DNA from: Mycobacterium cookii
Lineage (GTDB): Bacteria > Actinomycetota > Actinomycetes > Mycobacteriales > Mycobacteriaceae
Length of the DNA stretch: 64,000 nucleotides
Direction: 5' to 3'
Assembly: GCF_010727945.1 (NCBI RefSeq)
Contig: NZ_AP022569.1
Coordinates: 2,976,001-3,040,000, forward strand
In this document: positions 24,388 through 33,439 of the stretch, piece after piece
Position numbering within the stretch: the first letter of the stretch is position 1
How the letters are laid out: every line of letters starts with the position of its first letter
The notes under the pieces: generated by a model
Told to the model about the DNA's origin: nothing
The model's database searches: none
The model's input: the letters and a program-made list of their open reading frames with translations, nothing else
Position numbers and translations under genes: made by a program

Positions 24388-25185
24388 CTACAAGCCGGCC
24401 ATCGCCAGAAGGTGTTCGGTTTCCGGGCCCTGCACCAACGCCGCGGCGATCAATGGCTCAGTAGGGCCGGTCCCGAACGACGGGCAGTCCTTGGCCAACA
24501 CGCACACCCCGCACGCCGGTTTGCGGGCGTGGCACACCCTGCGGCCGTGGAAGATCACCCGGTGGCTGAGCAAGGTCCATTCGCTGCGCTCGATGAGTTC
24601 GCCGACGGCGTGCTCGACCTTGACGGGGTCCTCCTCGGCCGTCCAACGCCAGCGCCGAACCAGCCGGCCGAAGTGGGTGTCGACGGTGATTCCCGGGATG
24701 TCGAACGCATTGCCCAGAATGACGTTGGCGGTCTTGCGGCCCACGCCGGGCAGCGTGACGAGTTCGTCCATGGTGCGCGGCACTTCGCCGTCGAAACGCT
24801 CGACCAATGCCTGACCGAGGCCGATCAATGAGGACGCTTTATTGCGATAGAAACCGGTCGGGCGAATAAGCGTTTCGAGTTCTTCGCGGTCGGCCCGCGC
24901 ATAGTCCACGGCTGAGTGGTAACGGGCGAAAAGGGCCGGGGTGGTGAGATTTACCCGTTTGTCGGTGCTTTGCGCCGACAAGATCGTGGCCACCGCCAAC
25001 TCCAGCGGTGAGGTGAAATCCAACTCGCAGTAGACATGCGGAAACGCTTCTGCCAGTTTGCGATTCATGCGGCGAGCGCGGCGCACCAGACCCAGCGGAG
25101 TCTCCGAGGCCCAACGCCGGGCCGCAGCGCCGCCGTCCCCGCCGACGGCCTTGGCGGCAGCGCGGGAAGGTTTGCCCATTGTCAC
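24388..25185 (-). CDS. nth: Endonuclease III
   Basis: The bifunctional DNA glycosylase/AP lyase is 265 residues. The HhH motif [13 protein letters not shown] contains the catalytic Lys, and VDTHFGRL the catalytic Asp. The [4Fe-4S] ligands follow the family pattern C-x6-C-x2-C-x5-C in [17 protein letters not shown]. It removes oxidised pyrimidines in base excision repair. GTG at 25185 is chosen over the ATG two codons later because TACTCT lies 6 nt upstream in leaderless layout. First gene of the nth-tlpA-nudix-marP operon. Confidence 0.95.
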   Translation of the reverse strand: MTMGKPSRAAAKAVGGDGGAAARRWASETPLGLVRRARRMNRKLAEAFPHVYCELDFTSPLELAVATILSAQSTDKRVNLTTPALFARYHSAVDYARADREELETLIRPTGFYRNKASSLIGLGQALVERFDGEVPRTMDELVTLPGVGRKTANVILGNAFDIPGITVDTHFGRLVRRWRWTAEEDPVKVEHAVGELIERSEWTLLSHRVIFHGRRVCHARKPACGVCVLAKDCPSFGTGPTEPLIAAALVQGPETEHLLAMAGL

Positions 25186-25191
25186 CCCGAC

Positions 25192-25197
25192 AGAGTA
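25192..25197 (-). promoter_or_regulatory. -10 element of nth, leaderless layout
   Basis: On the minus strand TACTCT ends 6 nt before the GTG at 25185. Confidence 0.45.
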
Positions 25198-25244
25198 CTG
25201 ATTCGTGATCCCGCTGAGACCTTAGCCGTGTTTACTTGCTCCTT

Positions 25245-25616
25245 GTGTCTTGGTTGCTTGTTGCATTCATCCCGGGGTTGCTGATGCTCGCAACTTTCGG
25301 GCTTCAGCGGCTGGAATCGGGCTTGGAAAACGACACTCTGACCGCAAGTGATGTCGAGGAATTTCTCGAGCAGGCCGAGCCGACCGATATGCGCACGCTG
25401 GCCCGCAACGGAATGCCCGACGCGCTCGACCGCCTGCACCGTCGCATCGCCGACGAGTCGCGGTATTTGCCCAGCGACGCGGAGTGGGCCACGGATGAAT
25501 TTCGGGCCACCGCTGTTATTGCGCCGCCAAAACACCCAGACAGCCCCCGACAGCCGCATAGGCATTCGCGGGCGAATCGGCAATTTGCGCCGCGTCAGCA
25601 TGCCAATCGTGTGTAG
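25245..25616 (+). CDS. Small membrane protein (Rv3675-like)
   Basis: The protein has about 123 residues. One N-terminal membrane span (SWLLVAFIPGLLMLATFGLQ) is followed by an acidic helix (ENDTLTASDVEEFLEQAE) and a basic, proline/arginine-rich tail (SPRQPHRHSRANRQFAPRQ). Rv3675 occupies the same place between nth and crp. The start could also be TTG at 25236. No known domain; function unknown. Confidence 0.7.
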   Translation: MSWLLVAFIPGLLMLATFGLQRLESGLENDTLTASDVEEFLEQAEPTDMRTLARNGMPDALDRLHRRIADESRYLPSDAEWATDEFRATAVIAPPKHPDSPRQPHRHSRANRQFAPRQHANRV

Positions 25617-25678
25617 CGTTGGCTCGTCGAGTTGATGGCTGACCTCCTAGACTCATCTCGCCAGGCTCTTCGAGACTG

Positions 25679-25731
25679 GTCACCCGCCCGCGGGTGGTGA
25701 GTAAGTAGGAGGTCCCCCGCTAGCGGGGACG
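25679..25731 (+). promoter_or_regulatory. Palindromes upstream of crp
   Basis: An imperfect palindrome GTCACCCGCCCGCGGGTGGTGA (about 25679-25700) is followed by a near-perfect hairpin GTCCCCCGCTAGCGGGGAC (25713-25731), then CGGCCGGACAACCGGCCG. The second hairpin resembles the GC-rich hairpins of the interspersed repeats at 888-941 and 6555-6609. These may be leader structures or operators for crp. None matches the Crp consensus. Confidence 0.4.
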
Positions 25732-25780
25732 GCCGGACAACCGGCCGAGCCGGAGTCATTGGGATAACTAAAGGGGCAAC

Positions 25781-26455
25781 GTGGACGAGATCCTGGCGAG
25801 GGCCGGAATCTTCCAGGGGGTCGAGCCGAGCGCCGTCGCTGCGCTGACCAAGCAACTGCAGCCCGTCGACTTCCCGCGCGGGCACACGGTTTTCGCGGAG
25901 GGTGAGCCGGGCGATCGGCTTTACATCATCATCTCCGGCAAGGTGAAGATCGGCCGCCGTTCGCCGGACGGCAGGGAAAACCTGCTGACCATCATGGGCC
26001 CGTCCGACATGTTCGGTGAGTTGTCGATCTTCGACCCCGGACCGCGGACATCCAGCGCCACCACCATTACCGAGGTGCGGGCGGTATCGATGGACCGCGA
26101 CGCGCTGCGGGCCTGGATCGCCGATCGTCCCGAGATCGCTGAGCAATTGCTGCGGGTCCTGGCCCGCCGACTGCGCCGCACCAACAACAACCTCGCCGAC
26201 CTGATCTTCACCGACGTGCCCGGCCGGGTCGCCAAGCAGCTGCTGCAACTCGCGCAGCGGTTCGGCACCCAGGAGGGCGGCGCGATGCGGGTGACCCACG
26301 ACCTGACCCAAGAAGAGATCGCCCAGCTCGTCGGCGCCTCCCGCGAAACCGTGAACAAGGCGCTGGCCGACTTCGCCCACCGCGGCTGGATTCGCTTGGA
26401 GGGCAAGAGCGTGCTGATCTCGGACTCCGAACGCCTGGCCAGGCGGGCGCGTTAG
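25781..26455 (+). CDS. crp: cAMP receptor protein (global regulator)
   Basis: The 224-residue CRP/FNR regulator has the same length and N-terminus ([14 protein letters not shown]) as M. tuberculosis Rv3676. The cyclic-nucleotide pocket is in [17 protein letters not shown]. The HTH recognition region is [24 protein letters not shown]. It binds TGTGA-N6-TCACA type sites and controls genes such as whiB1, rpfA and the sdh cluster in the pathogen. GTG is the start, with AAAGGGG a few bases upstream. Monocistronic: a strong bidirectional terminator follows. Confidence 0.96.
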   Translation: MDEILARAGIFQGVEPSAVAALTKQLQPVDFPRGHTVFAEGEPGDRLYIIISGKVKIGRRSPDGRENLLTIMGPSDMFGELSIFDPGPRTSSATTITEVRAVSMDRDALRAWIADRPEIAEQLLRVLARRLRRTNNNLADLIFTDVPGRVAKQLLQLAQRFGTQEGGAMRVTHDLTQEEIAQLVGASRETVNKALADFAHRGWIRLEGKSVLISDSERLARRAR

Positions 26456-26465
26456 TCGTTTGCGT

Positions 26466-26522
26466 CGAGATCGACGCTAGCGAGACGGTCTCTCGATCTT
26501 TCTCGCGCTGGCGTCGATCTCG
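26466..26522. terminator. Bidirectional terminator between crp and the MBL hydrolase gene
   Basis: CGAGATCGACGCTAGCGAGA (26466-26485) pairs with TCTCGCGCTGGCGTCGATCTCG (26501-26522) over about 19 bp, with a 15-nt loop. The two genes converge here. Confidence 0.75.
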
Positions 26523-26530
26523 CTGCGGAG

Positions 26531-27316
26531 TCAGCGCCGCAGGTAGTCCAGCTGGGCCCGCACCGACCATTCGGCGACATCCCACAGCTCTTCGTCCACG
26601 TCGACGTAGACGCGCTCGACGACCTCACGCGTGCTGGCGTCCTCGCCGAGTGTGCGTAATGCCGAGCGGACCTGGTCGAGCCGCTGTTCGCGGTGTTCCA
26701 GGTATCCCTGCGCGACCGCTTCGATGTCGGCCAGCTCCGGGCCGTGGCCGGGCAGCACCGTTCGCCGGCCCAGCCCGCGCAGTCGTTGCAGTGAATCCAG
26801 ATAGTGGGCCAGGCTGCCGTCTTCGTTGTCGATGACGGTCGTTCCGCGGCCCAGCACGGTGTCCGCGGTCAGCACCGCGTCGTCGAGAACGAAGGACAAC
26901 GAATCAGCGGTGTGACCGGGGGTGGCCCACACCGTGATCCGCAGGCCAGCGGCGTCGATCACCTCGCCGTCGACGAGTTCGCCGGACAAGCCGCGAAGAA
27001 ACCCGCTGCCCGCCGAGCGCACCGGCGCACCGGTCGCCTCGACCAGCTTGTCGATGGCGTCGGTGTGGTCGCCATGCCGGTGGCTGATCAACACCAACGC
27101 GATACGGCCGACACCGGCGACGGCGGCGATGTGCTCGTCGTCATCGGGTCCCGGATCGACGACGACGACTTCGTCGCTGCCGGGGGCCCGCAACACCCAG
27201 GTGTTGGTGCCGTCCAGCGTCATCTTGCCCGGGTTGTTGGCCAGCAGCACTGAGGCGGTGTCGGTGACCGGGCGCAGCACGCCGTAAGCGGGATGTGTCA
27301 CGTCGGTGCCCGTCAC
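26531..27316 (-). CDS. Metallo-beta-lactamase-fold hydrolase (Rv3677c-like)
   Basis: This 261-residue MBL-fold protein of the LACTB2/glyoxalase-II-like group has the metal motif SHRHGDHTDA (HxHxDH), a third His in WATPGHTADS, Asp in VLTADTVLG and a final His in VLPGHGPEL. The C-terminal helical domain is typical of LACTB2-type hydrolases or nucleases. The substrate is unknown. GTG is the start. It follows the RidA gene with 5 bp between and is the third gene of a DUF4177-ridA-MBL operon. Confidence 0.87.
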   Translation of the reverse strand: MTGTDVTHPAYGVLRPVTDTASVLLANNPGKMTLDGTNTWVLRAPGSDEVVVVDPGPDDDEHIAAVAGVGRIALVLISHRHGDHTDAIDKLVEATGAPVRSAGSGFLRGLSGELVDGEVIDAAGLRITVWATPGHTADSLSFVLDDAVLTADTVLGRGTTVIDNEDGSLAHYLDSLQRLRGLGRRTVLPGHGPELADIEAVAQGYLEHREQRLDQVRSALRTLGEDASTREVVERVYVDVDEELWDVAEWSVRAQLDYLRR

Positions 27317-27321
27317 GGCCG

Positions 27322-27777
27322 CTAACCGACCTCGACCACCAGCTCGACCTCGACCGGCGCATCCAGCGGCAGTTCCGCGACGCCGACCGCCGAGCGGGCA
27401 TGCACGCCGGCGTCGCCGAACACCTCGGCGAGCAGATCCGATGCCCCGTTGACCACGCCCGGCTGGCCGTTGAATCCGGCTGCGGACGCGACGAATCCGA
27501 CCACCTTGACCACCTTGGTCACCGAGTCGATACCCACCAGCGAGTCGACGGCCGCCAAGGCGTTGAGCGCGCAGATCCGGGCGAGTTCCTTGCCGCGCTC
27601 GGGCGCGACCTCGACACCGACCTTGCCCGACTGCACCAACTTGCCGTCCCGCATCGGTAGCTGGCCGGAGGTGTAGATCAGGTTGCCGCTGCGGACCACC
27701 GGGACGTAGGAGCCCAACGGCTGCACCACGACCGGCAGCTCAATGCCGAGCTCTTTCAGCCTGGCCGAAGCGGTCAC
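27322..27777 (-). CDS. RidA/YjgF-family deaminase (Rv3678c-like)
   Basis: The 151-residue protein contains GNLIYTSGQLPMRDGKL, LNALAAVDSLVGIDSVTKVVKVVGFV and VGVAELPLDAPVEVELVVEV, the typical RidA layout. RidA enzymes hydrolyse reactive enamine/imine intermediates. The usual catalytic Arg near the last strand (RxxVxVxxLP) appears as ARSAVGVAELPLD, so an Arg is present. The start is GTG at 27777, whose first bases overlap the upstream TGA (GTGA), giving exactly the family length. Confidence 0.88.
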   Translation of the reverse strand: MTASARLKELGIELPVVVQPLGSYVPVVRSGNLIYTSGQLPMRDGKLVQSGKVGVEVAPERGKELARICALNALAAVDSLVGIDSVTKVVKVVGFVASAAGFNGQPGVVNGASDLLAEVFGDAGVHARSAVGVAELPLDAPVEVELVVEVG

Positions 27778-27935
27778 TTCGGGCGTTTCAGATAGGCGAC
27801 GTGCTGCTCGCCGGTGGGGCCGGGAAGGACGGAAACCAGCTCCCAACCGTCGGCGCCCCATTGGTCGAGGATCTGCTTGGTGGCGTGGGTCAACAGCGGG
27901 ACTGTTGCGTACTCCCAGGTTGTGGGTTGGCTCAT
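27774..27935 (-). CDS. Small DUF4177-like protein (Rv3678A-like)
   Basis: A 53-residue protein starts MSQPTTWEYATVPLLTHATK, then QILDQWGADGWELVSVLPGP and ends HVAYLKRPK. The pattern W-E-Y-x-T...L-N/D-x-x-G-x-x-G-W-E-L-V-x-V is characteristic of DUF4177 mini-proteins. The TGA overlaps the RidA GTG by 4 bp, a strong argument that it is real and translated. TAAGCT at 27942-27947 (minus) ends 6 nt before its ATG, so it heads a probably leaderless operon with RidA and the MBL hydrolase. Function unknown. Confidence 0.9.
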   Translation of the reverse strand: MSQPTTWEYATVPLLTHATKQILDQWGADGWELVSVLPGPTGEQHVAYLKRPK

Positions 27936-27941
27936 ATCCCG

Positions 27942-27979
27942 AGCTTATCGGCAGGCCGATCGGGCTAACTAGCTAGCAT
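27942..27979. promoter_or_regulatory. Divergent leaderless promoters (DUF4177 operon / Get3-like pair)
   Basis: On the minus strand TAAGCT (27947-27942) ends 6 nt before the ATG at 27935. On the plus strand TAGCAT (27974-27979) ends 6 nt before the GTG at 27986. The whole divergent region is only 50 bp. Confidence 0.5.
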
Positions 27980-27985
27980 GCAGGG

Positions 27986-29008
27986 GTGGGGACCACATCG
28001 AGCGTGGGCAGCAACGTCAGCTGGCCATCGCGATTGTCAAAGGCTCGTCTGCATTTCGTCACCGGCAAGGGCGGTACCGGCAAGTCGACGGTTGCCGCCG
28101 CACTCGCCCTGACGCTGGCATCCGGTGGGCGCAAAGTCCTGCTGGTGGAAGTCGAAGGGCGTCAAGGGATTGCGCAACTCTTCGACGTGCCGCCGCTGCC
28201 CTACAAGGAGCTCAAGATCGCCAGTGCCGAGGGCGGCGGTCAGGTCAACGCGCTGGCGATCGACATCGAGGCGGCGTTCCTGGAATACCTCGACATGTTC
28301 TACAACCTCGGCATCGCGGGTAAGGCGATGCGCAGGGTCGGGGCGATCGAGTTCGCGACGACGATCGCACCGGGCCTGCGCGATGTGCTGCTCACCGGCA
28401 AGATCAAGGAATCCGTGATCCGCGTCGACAAGGGCGCGAAGGACCCGGTGTACGACGCGATCGTCGTCGACGCGCCGCCGACCGGCCGGATCGCCCGCTT
28501 CCTGGACGTCACCCGCGCGGTGTCCGACCTGGCCAAAGGCGGCCCGGTGTACTCGCAGGCCGAAGGCGTGGTCAAGATCCTGCACTCCGACCAGACGGCC
28601 ATTCACCTGGTCACGCTGCTGGAGGCGTTGCCGATGCAGGAGACGATGGAAGCCATCGACGAGTTGAAGGAGCTCGGCTTGCCGATCGGCAGCGTGATCG
28701 TCAACCGCAACATCGAGGCCTACCTGCAGCCCGATGATCTCGCGAAGGCCGCCGAGGGCGACGTCGACGCCGACGCGGTGCGGGCGGGGTTGACCGCCGC
28801 CGGAATCACGTTGAGCGACGAGGACTTCGCGGGCTTGCTCACCGAGACCATCCAGCACGCCACCCGGATCAGTGCCCGGGCGGCGACCGCCGAACAACTC
28901 GACGAGCTCAAAGTTCCGCGGCTGCAGCTGCCGACCATTTCCGACGGCGTGGACCTCGGCAGCCTCTACGAGTTGTCGGAATCGCTTGCACAGCAGGGGG
29001 TTCGATGA
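27986..29008 (+). CDS. Get3/ArsA-like anion-transporting ATPase, first subunit (Rv3679-like)
   Basis: The 340-residue P-loop ATPase has deviant Walker [18 protein letters not shown], then [15 protein letters not shown], switch II-like [15 protein letters not shown], and a helical insertion with [17 protein letters not shown]. It corresponds to Rv3679, which pairs with Rv3680; the pair has been reported (as BagA/BagB) to protect M. tuberculosis from glycerol-derived toxicity and to be needed for virulence. GTG is the start, at leaderless spacing from TAGCAT. The stop codon overlaps the next ATG by 4 bp, consistent with a heteromeric complex. Confidence 0.9.
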   Translation: MGTTSSVGSNVSWPSRLSKARLHFVTGKGGTGKSTVAAALALTLASGGRKVLLVEVEGRQGIAQLFDVPPLPYKELKIASAEGGGQVNALAIDIEAAFLEYLDMFYNLGIAGKAMRRVGAIEFATTIAPGLRDVLLTGKIKESVIRVDKGAKDPVYDAIVVDAPPTGRIARFLDVTRAVSDLAKGGPVYSQAEGVVKILHSDQTAIHLVTLLEALPMQETMEAIDELKELGLPIGSVIVNRNIEAYLQPDDLAKAAEGDVDADAVRAGLTAAGITLSDEDFAGLLTETIQHATRISARAATAEQLDELKVPRLQLPTISDGVDLGSLYELSESLAQQGVR

Positions 29009-30138
29009 GCGCGACCCCGCAAACCCTGGATATCGCCGGGATCCTCGGCGACCCCTCCAACCGCGTGGTGGTGTGCTGCGGCGCCGGTGGAGTCGGTAAG
29101 ACCACCACCGCTGCGGCGATGGCGCTGCGCGCGGCGGAATACGGCCGGACCGTTGTTGTGCTGACGATCGACCCCGCCAAGCGACTCGCGCAGGCGTTGG
29201 GCATCGACGATCTGGGCAACTCGCCGCAACGGGTGCCGCTGGCCCCCGAGGTCCCCGGCGAGCTCTACGCGATGATGCTCGACATGCGTCGCACCTTCGA
29301 CGAGATGGTGATCCAGTATTCGGGAGGCGATCGCGCACAGGCGATTCTGGACAACCAGTTCTATCAAACGGTTGCCACCTCGCTGGCCGGCACGCAGGAA
29401 TACATGGCGATGGAAAAGCTCGGCCAGCTGCTCGCCGAAGACCGCTGGGATCTGGTGGTGGTCGACACCCCGCCGTCACGTAACGCGCTGGACTTCCTCG
29501 ACGCGCCGAAACGGCTGGGCAGCTTCATGGACAGCCGGTTGTGGAAACTGCTGCTGGGACCCGGCCGCGGCATCGGACGGCTGGTCACCGGCGCGGTCGG
29601 CTTGGCGATGAAGGCGCTGTCGACGGTGCTTGGTTCGCAAATGCTCTCCGACGCAGCGAGTTTCGTGCAGTCACTGGACGCCACCTTCGGCGGTTTCCGG
29701 GAGAAGGCCGACCGCACCTATGCGTTGCTCAAGCGGCGCGGCACGCAGTTCGTCGTCGTGTCGGCGGCCGAGCCGGATGCGCTTCGCGAGGCGTCGTTCT
29801 TCGTCGATCGGCTGTCCGAGGAGCAAATGCCGCTGGCCGGGCTGATCCTCAATCGCACCCACCCGATGCTGTGCTCGTTGCCGTTCGAGCGGTCCATCGA
29901 CGGCGCCAAGAGTCTCGAGAACGGGTCGGAAGCCAATCACGGCAAGGACCTGACGAGAGCCATCCTGGAGATCCACGCCGATCGCGCGTCGACGTCCAAG
30001 CGGGAGATTCGGCTGCTGTCCCGCTTCACCGGGGCCAATCCGCACGTCGCCATCGTCGGGGTGCCGTCGCTGCCGTTCGACGTCTCCGATCTGGAGGCGC
30101 TGCGTGCGATTGCTGACCAGATGACTTCGGTCGGTTGA
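29005..30138 (+). CDS. Get3/ArsA-like ATPase, second subunit (Rv3680-like)
   Basis: The 377-residue partner ATPase has Walker [30 protein letters not shown] (A-loop/switch I region) and switch [18 protein letters not shown] helical domain contains [16 protein letters not shown]. Unlike eukaryotic Get3 no zinc-binding CxxC is seen. Its last codons and TGA lie inside a MIRU-like repeat, the same arrangement as at the end of acs. Confidence 0.9.
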   Translation: MSATPQTLDIAGILGDPSNRVVVCCGAGGVGKTTTAAAMALRAAEYGRTVVVLTIDPAKRLAQALGIDDLGNSPQRVPLAPEVPGELYAMMLDMRRTFDEMVIQYSGGDRAQAILDNQFYQTVATSLAGTQEYMAMEKLGQLLAEDRWDLVVVDTPPSRNALDFLDAPKRLGSFMDSRLWKLLLGPGRGIGRLVTGAVGLAMKALSTVLGSQMLSDAASFVQSLDATFGGFREKADRTYALLKRRGTQFVVVSAAEPDALREASFFVDRLSEEQMPLAGLILNRTHPMLCSLPFERSIDGAKSLENGSEANHGKDLTRAILEIHADRASTSKREIRLLSRFTGANPHVAIVGVPSLPFDVSDLEALRAIADQMTSVG

Positions 30139-30244
30139 CGATGCGGGCCGGCAACGGCCCCGCTGAGGAGCCTGCCCATCAGGCCGGTCGGTTGACGATG
30201 CGGGCCGGGCAACGGCCCGCTGAGGAGCCTGCCCATCGGGCCGT
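30131..30244 (+). repeat. Tandem 57-bp repeat, two copies
   Basis: Copies begin at 30131 and 30188 with TCGGTTGACGATGCGGGCCGG and contain GCTGAGGAGCCTGCCCATC. They differ by small indels in the G/C runs. The stop codon of the preceding gene is part of copy 1. The core GACGATGC...GAGGAG is shared with the 58-bp repeats after acs and, in reverse, with the coding repeats at 33451-33558. Confidence 0.85.
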
Positions 30245-30257
30245 CTGGCCAATGAAG

Positions 30258-30283
30258 AGCGGCCGGCTCAGAAGCCGGCCGCT
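30258..30283. terminator. Bidirectional terminator before whiB4
   Basis: AGCGGCCGGCT (30258-30268) pairs perfectly with AGCCGGCCGCT (30273-30283) over a 4-nt loop, followed by GTTTCGCTC on the plus strand. It lies between two convergent genes. Confidence 0.75.
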
Positions 30284-30300
30284 GTTTCGCTCTTACGTCG

Positions 30301-30654
30301 TTAGCCCACGCTGCGGTGCTTGCGCTGGGCGCTGAAGAACTCCGCCCAGGACACCACCTCGGGGTGCTGCTTGAGCAGCGCCCGGCGCTGACGCTCGGTC
30401 ATCCCGCCCCAGACACCGAACTCGACGCGGTTGTCCAGTGCATCGGCTCCGCATTCCAGCATCACCGGGCAGTGCCGGCAGATCACTGCGGCCTTACGTT
30501 GAGCGGCCCCCCGCACAAAGAGTTCGTCAGGGTCAGCGGCCCTGCACAGCGCCTTGGAAACCCAGGCGATTCTCGACTCCGCGTCGGCCCCGCACAGGGT
30601 TGCGTTCAGCGGTGTTGCGGCGGTTTTCTGTGCCGCGATCCCTATTCCTGACAC
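30301..30654 (-). CDS. whiB4: WhiB-family iron-sulfur redox regulator
   Basis: The 117-residue protein has the four WhiB cysteines at 37, 59, 62 and 68 (ALCRAADP, VICRHCPVMLEC), the glycine motif GVWGG and a basic C-terminal DNA-binding segment (MTERQRRALLKQ). WhiB4 loses its [4Fe-4S] cluster on oxygen exposure and condenses DNA or regulates antioxidant genes in M. tuberculosis. GTG is the start, with AGGGGA about 7 nt upstream. Divergent from ponA2, as in M. tuberculosis (Rv3681c-Rv3682). Confidence 0.95.
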   Translation of the reverse strand: MSGIGIAAQKTAATPLNATLCGADAESRIAWVSKALCRAADPDELFVRGAAQRKAAVICRHCPVMLECGADALDNRVEFGVWGGMTERQRRALLKQHPEVVSWAEFFSAQRKHRSVG

Positions 30655-30967
30655 CAGCGATTCCCCTTCGCTCTTGCCACCGGCTCCACCGATGCGACCT
30701 ACGCCACACTGTCCGTGTCGGTGTTACCTGTATCTCATTGTGTGGCTAAGCTACGTGGTCAGGTACCAATTGCGCAACAGTTCCAGACCCACATTTTTGG
30801 GACGACCGTGCAGTCCGATCATGAAATTGCACCAGAAGTCGACGTTCGAAGCGGCTAATAGCGGCCTGAGCTGCGACTGAGAGAAACCTGAGGCAGGTTC
30901 GGGGCGGAAACTGTTCCGACCCGCCACTCGCGAAGATTCCAAATCAAGCGCCGCTAGTGTATTAGCC
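30655..30967. promoter_or_regulatory. Divergent intergenic region whiB4 / ponA2
   Basis: These 313 bp are AT-richer than their surroundings and hold no ORF I trust. TAGTGT (30955-30960) ends 7 nt before the ponA2 ATG, a leaderless -10 for ponA2. The whiB4 side shows GATACAGGTAAC on the minus strand near 30730 as a weak -10. A partial palindrome GCGGAAACTGTTCCG lies near 30904-30918. Confidence 0.5.
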
Positions 30968-33382
30968 ATGTCAGAGCGACCCGCGACCGCGGTCACTATC
31001 GCCAAGCTCGCCGGGTGCTGTCTGCTCGCCAGCGTGGTCGTCGCCGCGCTCCTGTTCCCGGTAGCCGGCGGCGTCGGGTTGATGTCCAACCGTGCTTCCG
31101 AGGTCGTCGGCAACGCCTCCGCTCAGCTCCTCGAGGGTGAGGTGCCGGCGGTGACGACCATGGTCGACGCCAAGGGCGACACGATCGCGTGGCTCTACGA
31201 TCAGCGCCGCTTCGAGGTGCCGACCGACAAGATCGCCAACACGATGAAGCTGGCCATCGTCTCGATCGAGGACAAGCGGTTCGCCGAGCACAACGGCGTC
31301 GACTGGAAAGGCACCCTGACCGGACTGGCCGGCTACGCGTCCGGCGACGTCGATACCCGCGGCGGTTCGACGATCGAGCAACAGTATGTGAAGAACTACC
31401 AACTGCTGGTGATCGCGCAGACCGACGCCGAGAAGCGCGCGGCCATCGAGACCACGCCGGCCCGCAAGCTGCGCGAGATCCGGATGGCGCTCACCCTGGA
31501 CAAGACCTTCGCCAAGCCGGAGATCCTGACCCGCTACCTGAACCTGGTGTCCTTCGGCAACAACGCGTTCGGTGTGCAGGACGCCGCGCAGACGTACTTC
31601 GGCGTCAACGCGTCCGACCTGAACTGGCAACAGGCCGCGCTGCTGGCCGGGTTGGTCCAGTCGACCAGTGCGCTGAACCCCTACGTCAACCCGGACGGCG
31701 CGCTGGCCCGCCGAAACCTGGTGCTGGACACCATGATCGAGAACCTGCCCAACGAGGCCGACGCGCTGCGCGCCGCCAAGGCCGAGCCGCTGGGGATCCT
31801 GCCGCAGCCCAAGGAACTTCCGCGGGGCTGCATCGCAGCGGGTGACCGCGCCTTCTTTTGCGACTACGTGCAGGCCTACCTGTCCCGCGCCGGGATCAGC
31901 AAAGAGCAGCTTGCCCGCGGCGGGTATTTGATCAAGACCAACCTCGACCCCGAGGTGCAGGAGCCGGTCAAGCATGCGATCGACACCTTCGCGAGCCCCA
32001 CGCTGGAGGGAATCGCCAGTGTGATGAGCGTGATCAGGCCGGGCAAGAACTCGCACAAGGTCGTCGCGATGGCCAGCAACCGCACCTACGGGCTCAACAG
32101 CGAGGCCGGCGAGACGATGCGGGCGCAACCGTTCTCTCTGGTCGGCGACGGGGCTGGATCGATCTTCAAGATCTTCACCACCGCGGCCGCGATGCAAATG
32201 GGCATGGGGATCAACACGAACCTTGAGGTGCCGGGCAGATTCCAGGCCAAGGGCATGGGAAATGGTGGCGCCAAGGGCTGCCCCAAAGAGCAGTGGTGTG
32301 TCATCAACGCCGGTAACTACCGCGGGTCGATGAGCGTGACCGACGCGCTGGCCACCTCCCCCAACACCGCGTTCGCCCGGCTGATCCAGCTGATCGGTGT
32401 TCCGCGCGCGGTCGACATGGCCGTCAAGCTCGGCCTGCGGTCATACGCCGAACCGGGCAGCGCGCGCGACTACGACCCGGAGAGCAACGAAAGCCTGGCC
32501 GACTTCATCAAGCGGCAGAACCTCGGGTCGTTCACGCTGGGGCCGTTCGCGCTGAACGCGCTGGAACTGTCGAACGTCGCGGCGACGTTGGCCTCCGGCG
32601 GCACGTGGTGCCCGCCCAACCCCGTCGACAAGCTCATCGACCGCAACGGCAACGCGGTGTCCGTCACCACCGAGGCATGCGACCAGGTGGTGCCGGAAGG
32701 CCTCGCCAACACTCTGGCCAACGCGATGAGCAAGGACGCGCTGGGCAGCGGTACCGCGGCGGGCTCCGCCGGTGCGGCCGGATGGAACCTGCCGGTCTCG
32801 GGAAAGACCGGCACCACCGAGGCGCACCGCTCGTCGGGCTTTGTCGGCTTTACCAACCAGTACGCCGCGGCCAACTACATCTACGACGACTCCACGTCGC
32901 CGTCGGATCTGTGCTCGTCGCCGTTGCGGCGCTGCGGCGACGGCAACCTCTACGGCGGCAACGAACCCGCGCGCACCTGGTTCACCGCGATGAAGCCGAT
33001 CGCCACGCTCTTCGGCGATATCCACCTACCGCCGACCTCGCCGGAATATGTCGAAGGCGGCCCCGGTTCCAGGGTGCCCAGCGTCGCCGGTCTCGACGTC
33101 GATGCCGCGCGGCAGCGCTTGAAGGATGTCGGGTTCCAGGTCGCCGACCAGCCCATGTCGGTCAACAGCAGTGCGAAGTACGGCGAGGTGGTCGGCACCA
33201 CACCCAACGGCCAGACGATCCCGGGCGCGGTCATCACGATCCAGACCAGTAACGGCATCCCGCCTGCTCCGCCTCCGCCGCCCGAAGGCATCGGGGCCCC
33301 GCCGCCGGTAGGTTCGCAGGTGATCGAGATCCCGGGCCTCCCGCCGATCACCATTCCGATCCTGGCCCCACCACCTCCGTAG
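30968..33382 (+). CDS. ponA2: Class A penicillin-binding protein with PASTA domain
   Basis: The 804-residue bifunctional peptidoglycan synthase has a short cytoplasmic tail and one span (LAGCCLLASVVVAALLFPVAG). The GT51 glycosyltransferase has SIEDKRFAEHNGVDW, RGGSTIEQQYVKN and NAFGVQDAAQTYFG. The transpeptidase has SIFK (near residue 397), SPNTAF and SGKTGTTEAH (near 612). The single PASTA domain is at about 700-763 (RVPSVAGLDVDAARQRLKDVGF), followed by a proline-rich tail. It matches PonA2 (Rv3682). TAGTGT sits 7 nt before the ATG, so the mRNA is probably leaderless. Confidence 0.95.
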   Translation: MSERPATAVTIAKLAGCCLLASVVVAALLFPVAGGVGLMSNRASEVVGNASAQLLEGEVPAVTTMVDAKGDTIAWLYDQRRFEVPTDKIANTMKLAIVSIEDKRFAEHNGVDWKGTLTGLAGYASGDVDTRGGSTIEQQYVKNYQLLVIAQTDAEKRAAIETTPARKLREIRMALTLDKTFAKPEILTRYLNLVSFGNNAFGVQDAAQTYFGVNASDLNWQQAALLAGLVQSTSALNPYVNPDGALARRNLVLDTMIENLPNEADALRAAKAEPLGILPQPKELPRGCIAAGDRAFFCDYVQAYLSRAGISKEQLARGGYLIKTNLDPEVQEPVKHAIDTFASPTLEGIASVMSVIRPGKNSHKVVAMASNRTYGLNSEAGETMRAQPFSLVGDGAGSIFKIFTTAAAMQMGMGINTNLEVPGRFQAKGMGNGGAKGCPKEQWCVINAGNYRGSMSVTDALATSPNTAFARLIQLIGVPRAVDMAVKLGLRSYAEPGSARDYDPESNESLADFIKRQNLGSFTLGPFALNALELSNVAATLASGGTWCPPNPVDKLIDRNGNAVSVTTEACDQVVPEGLANTLANAMSKDALGSGTAAGSAGAAGWNLPVSGKTGTTEAHRSSGFVGFTNQYAAANYIYDDSTSPSDLCSSPLRRCGDGNLYGGNEPARTWFTAMKPIATLFGDIHLPPTSPEYVEGGPGSRVPSVAGLDVDAARQRLKDVGFQVADQPMSVNSSAKYGEVVGTTPNGQTIPGAVITIQTSNGIPPAPPPPPEGIGAPPPVGSQVIEIPGLPPITIPILAPPPP

Positions 33383-33426
33383 CGCGTCGGCTGGTGTGTG
33401 ACGCGCACCCATTCGGCCGGCCGCAG

Positions 33427-33432
33427 TATCCT
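33427..33432 (+). promoter_or_regulatory. -10 element, leaderless layout
   Basis: TATCCT ends 7 nt before the ATG at 33440 and decides the start of the metallophosphoesterase gene. This puts the following repeats inside the coding region. Confidence 0.45.
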
Positions 33433-33439
33433 GGCCTTC

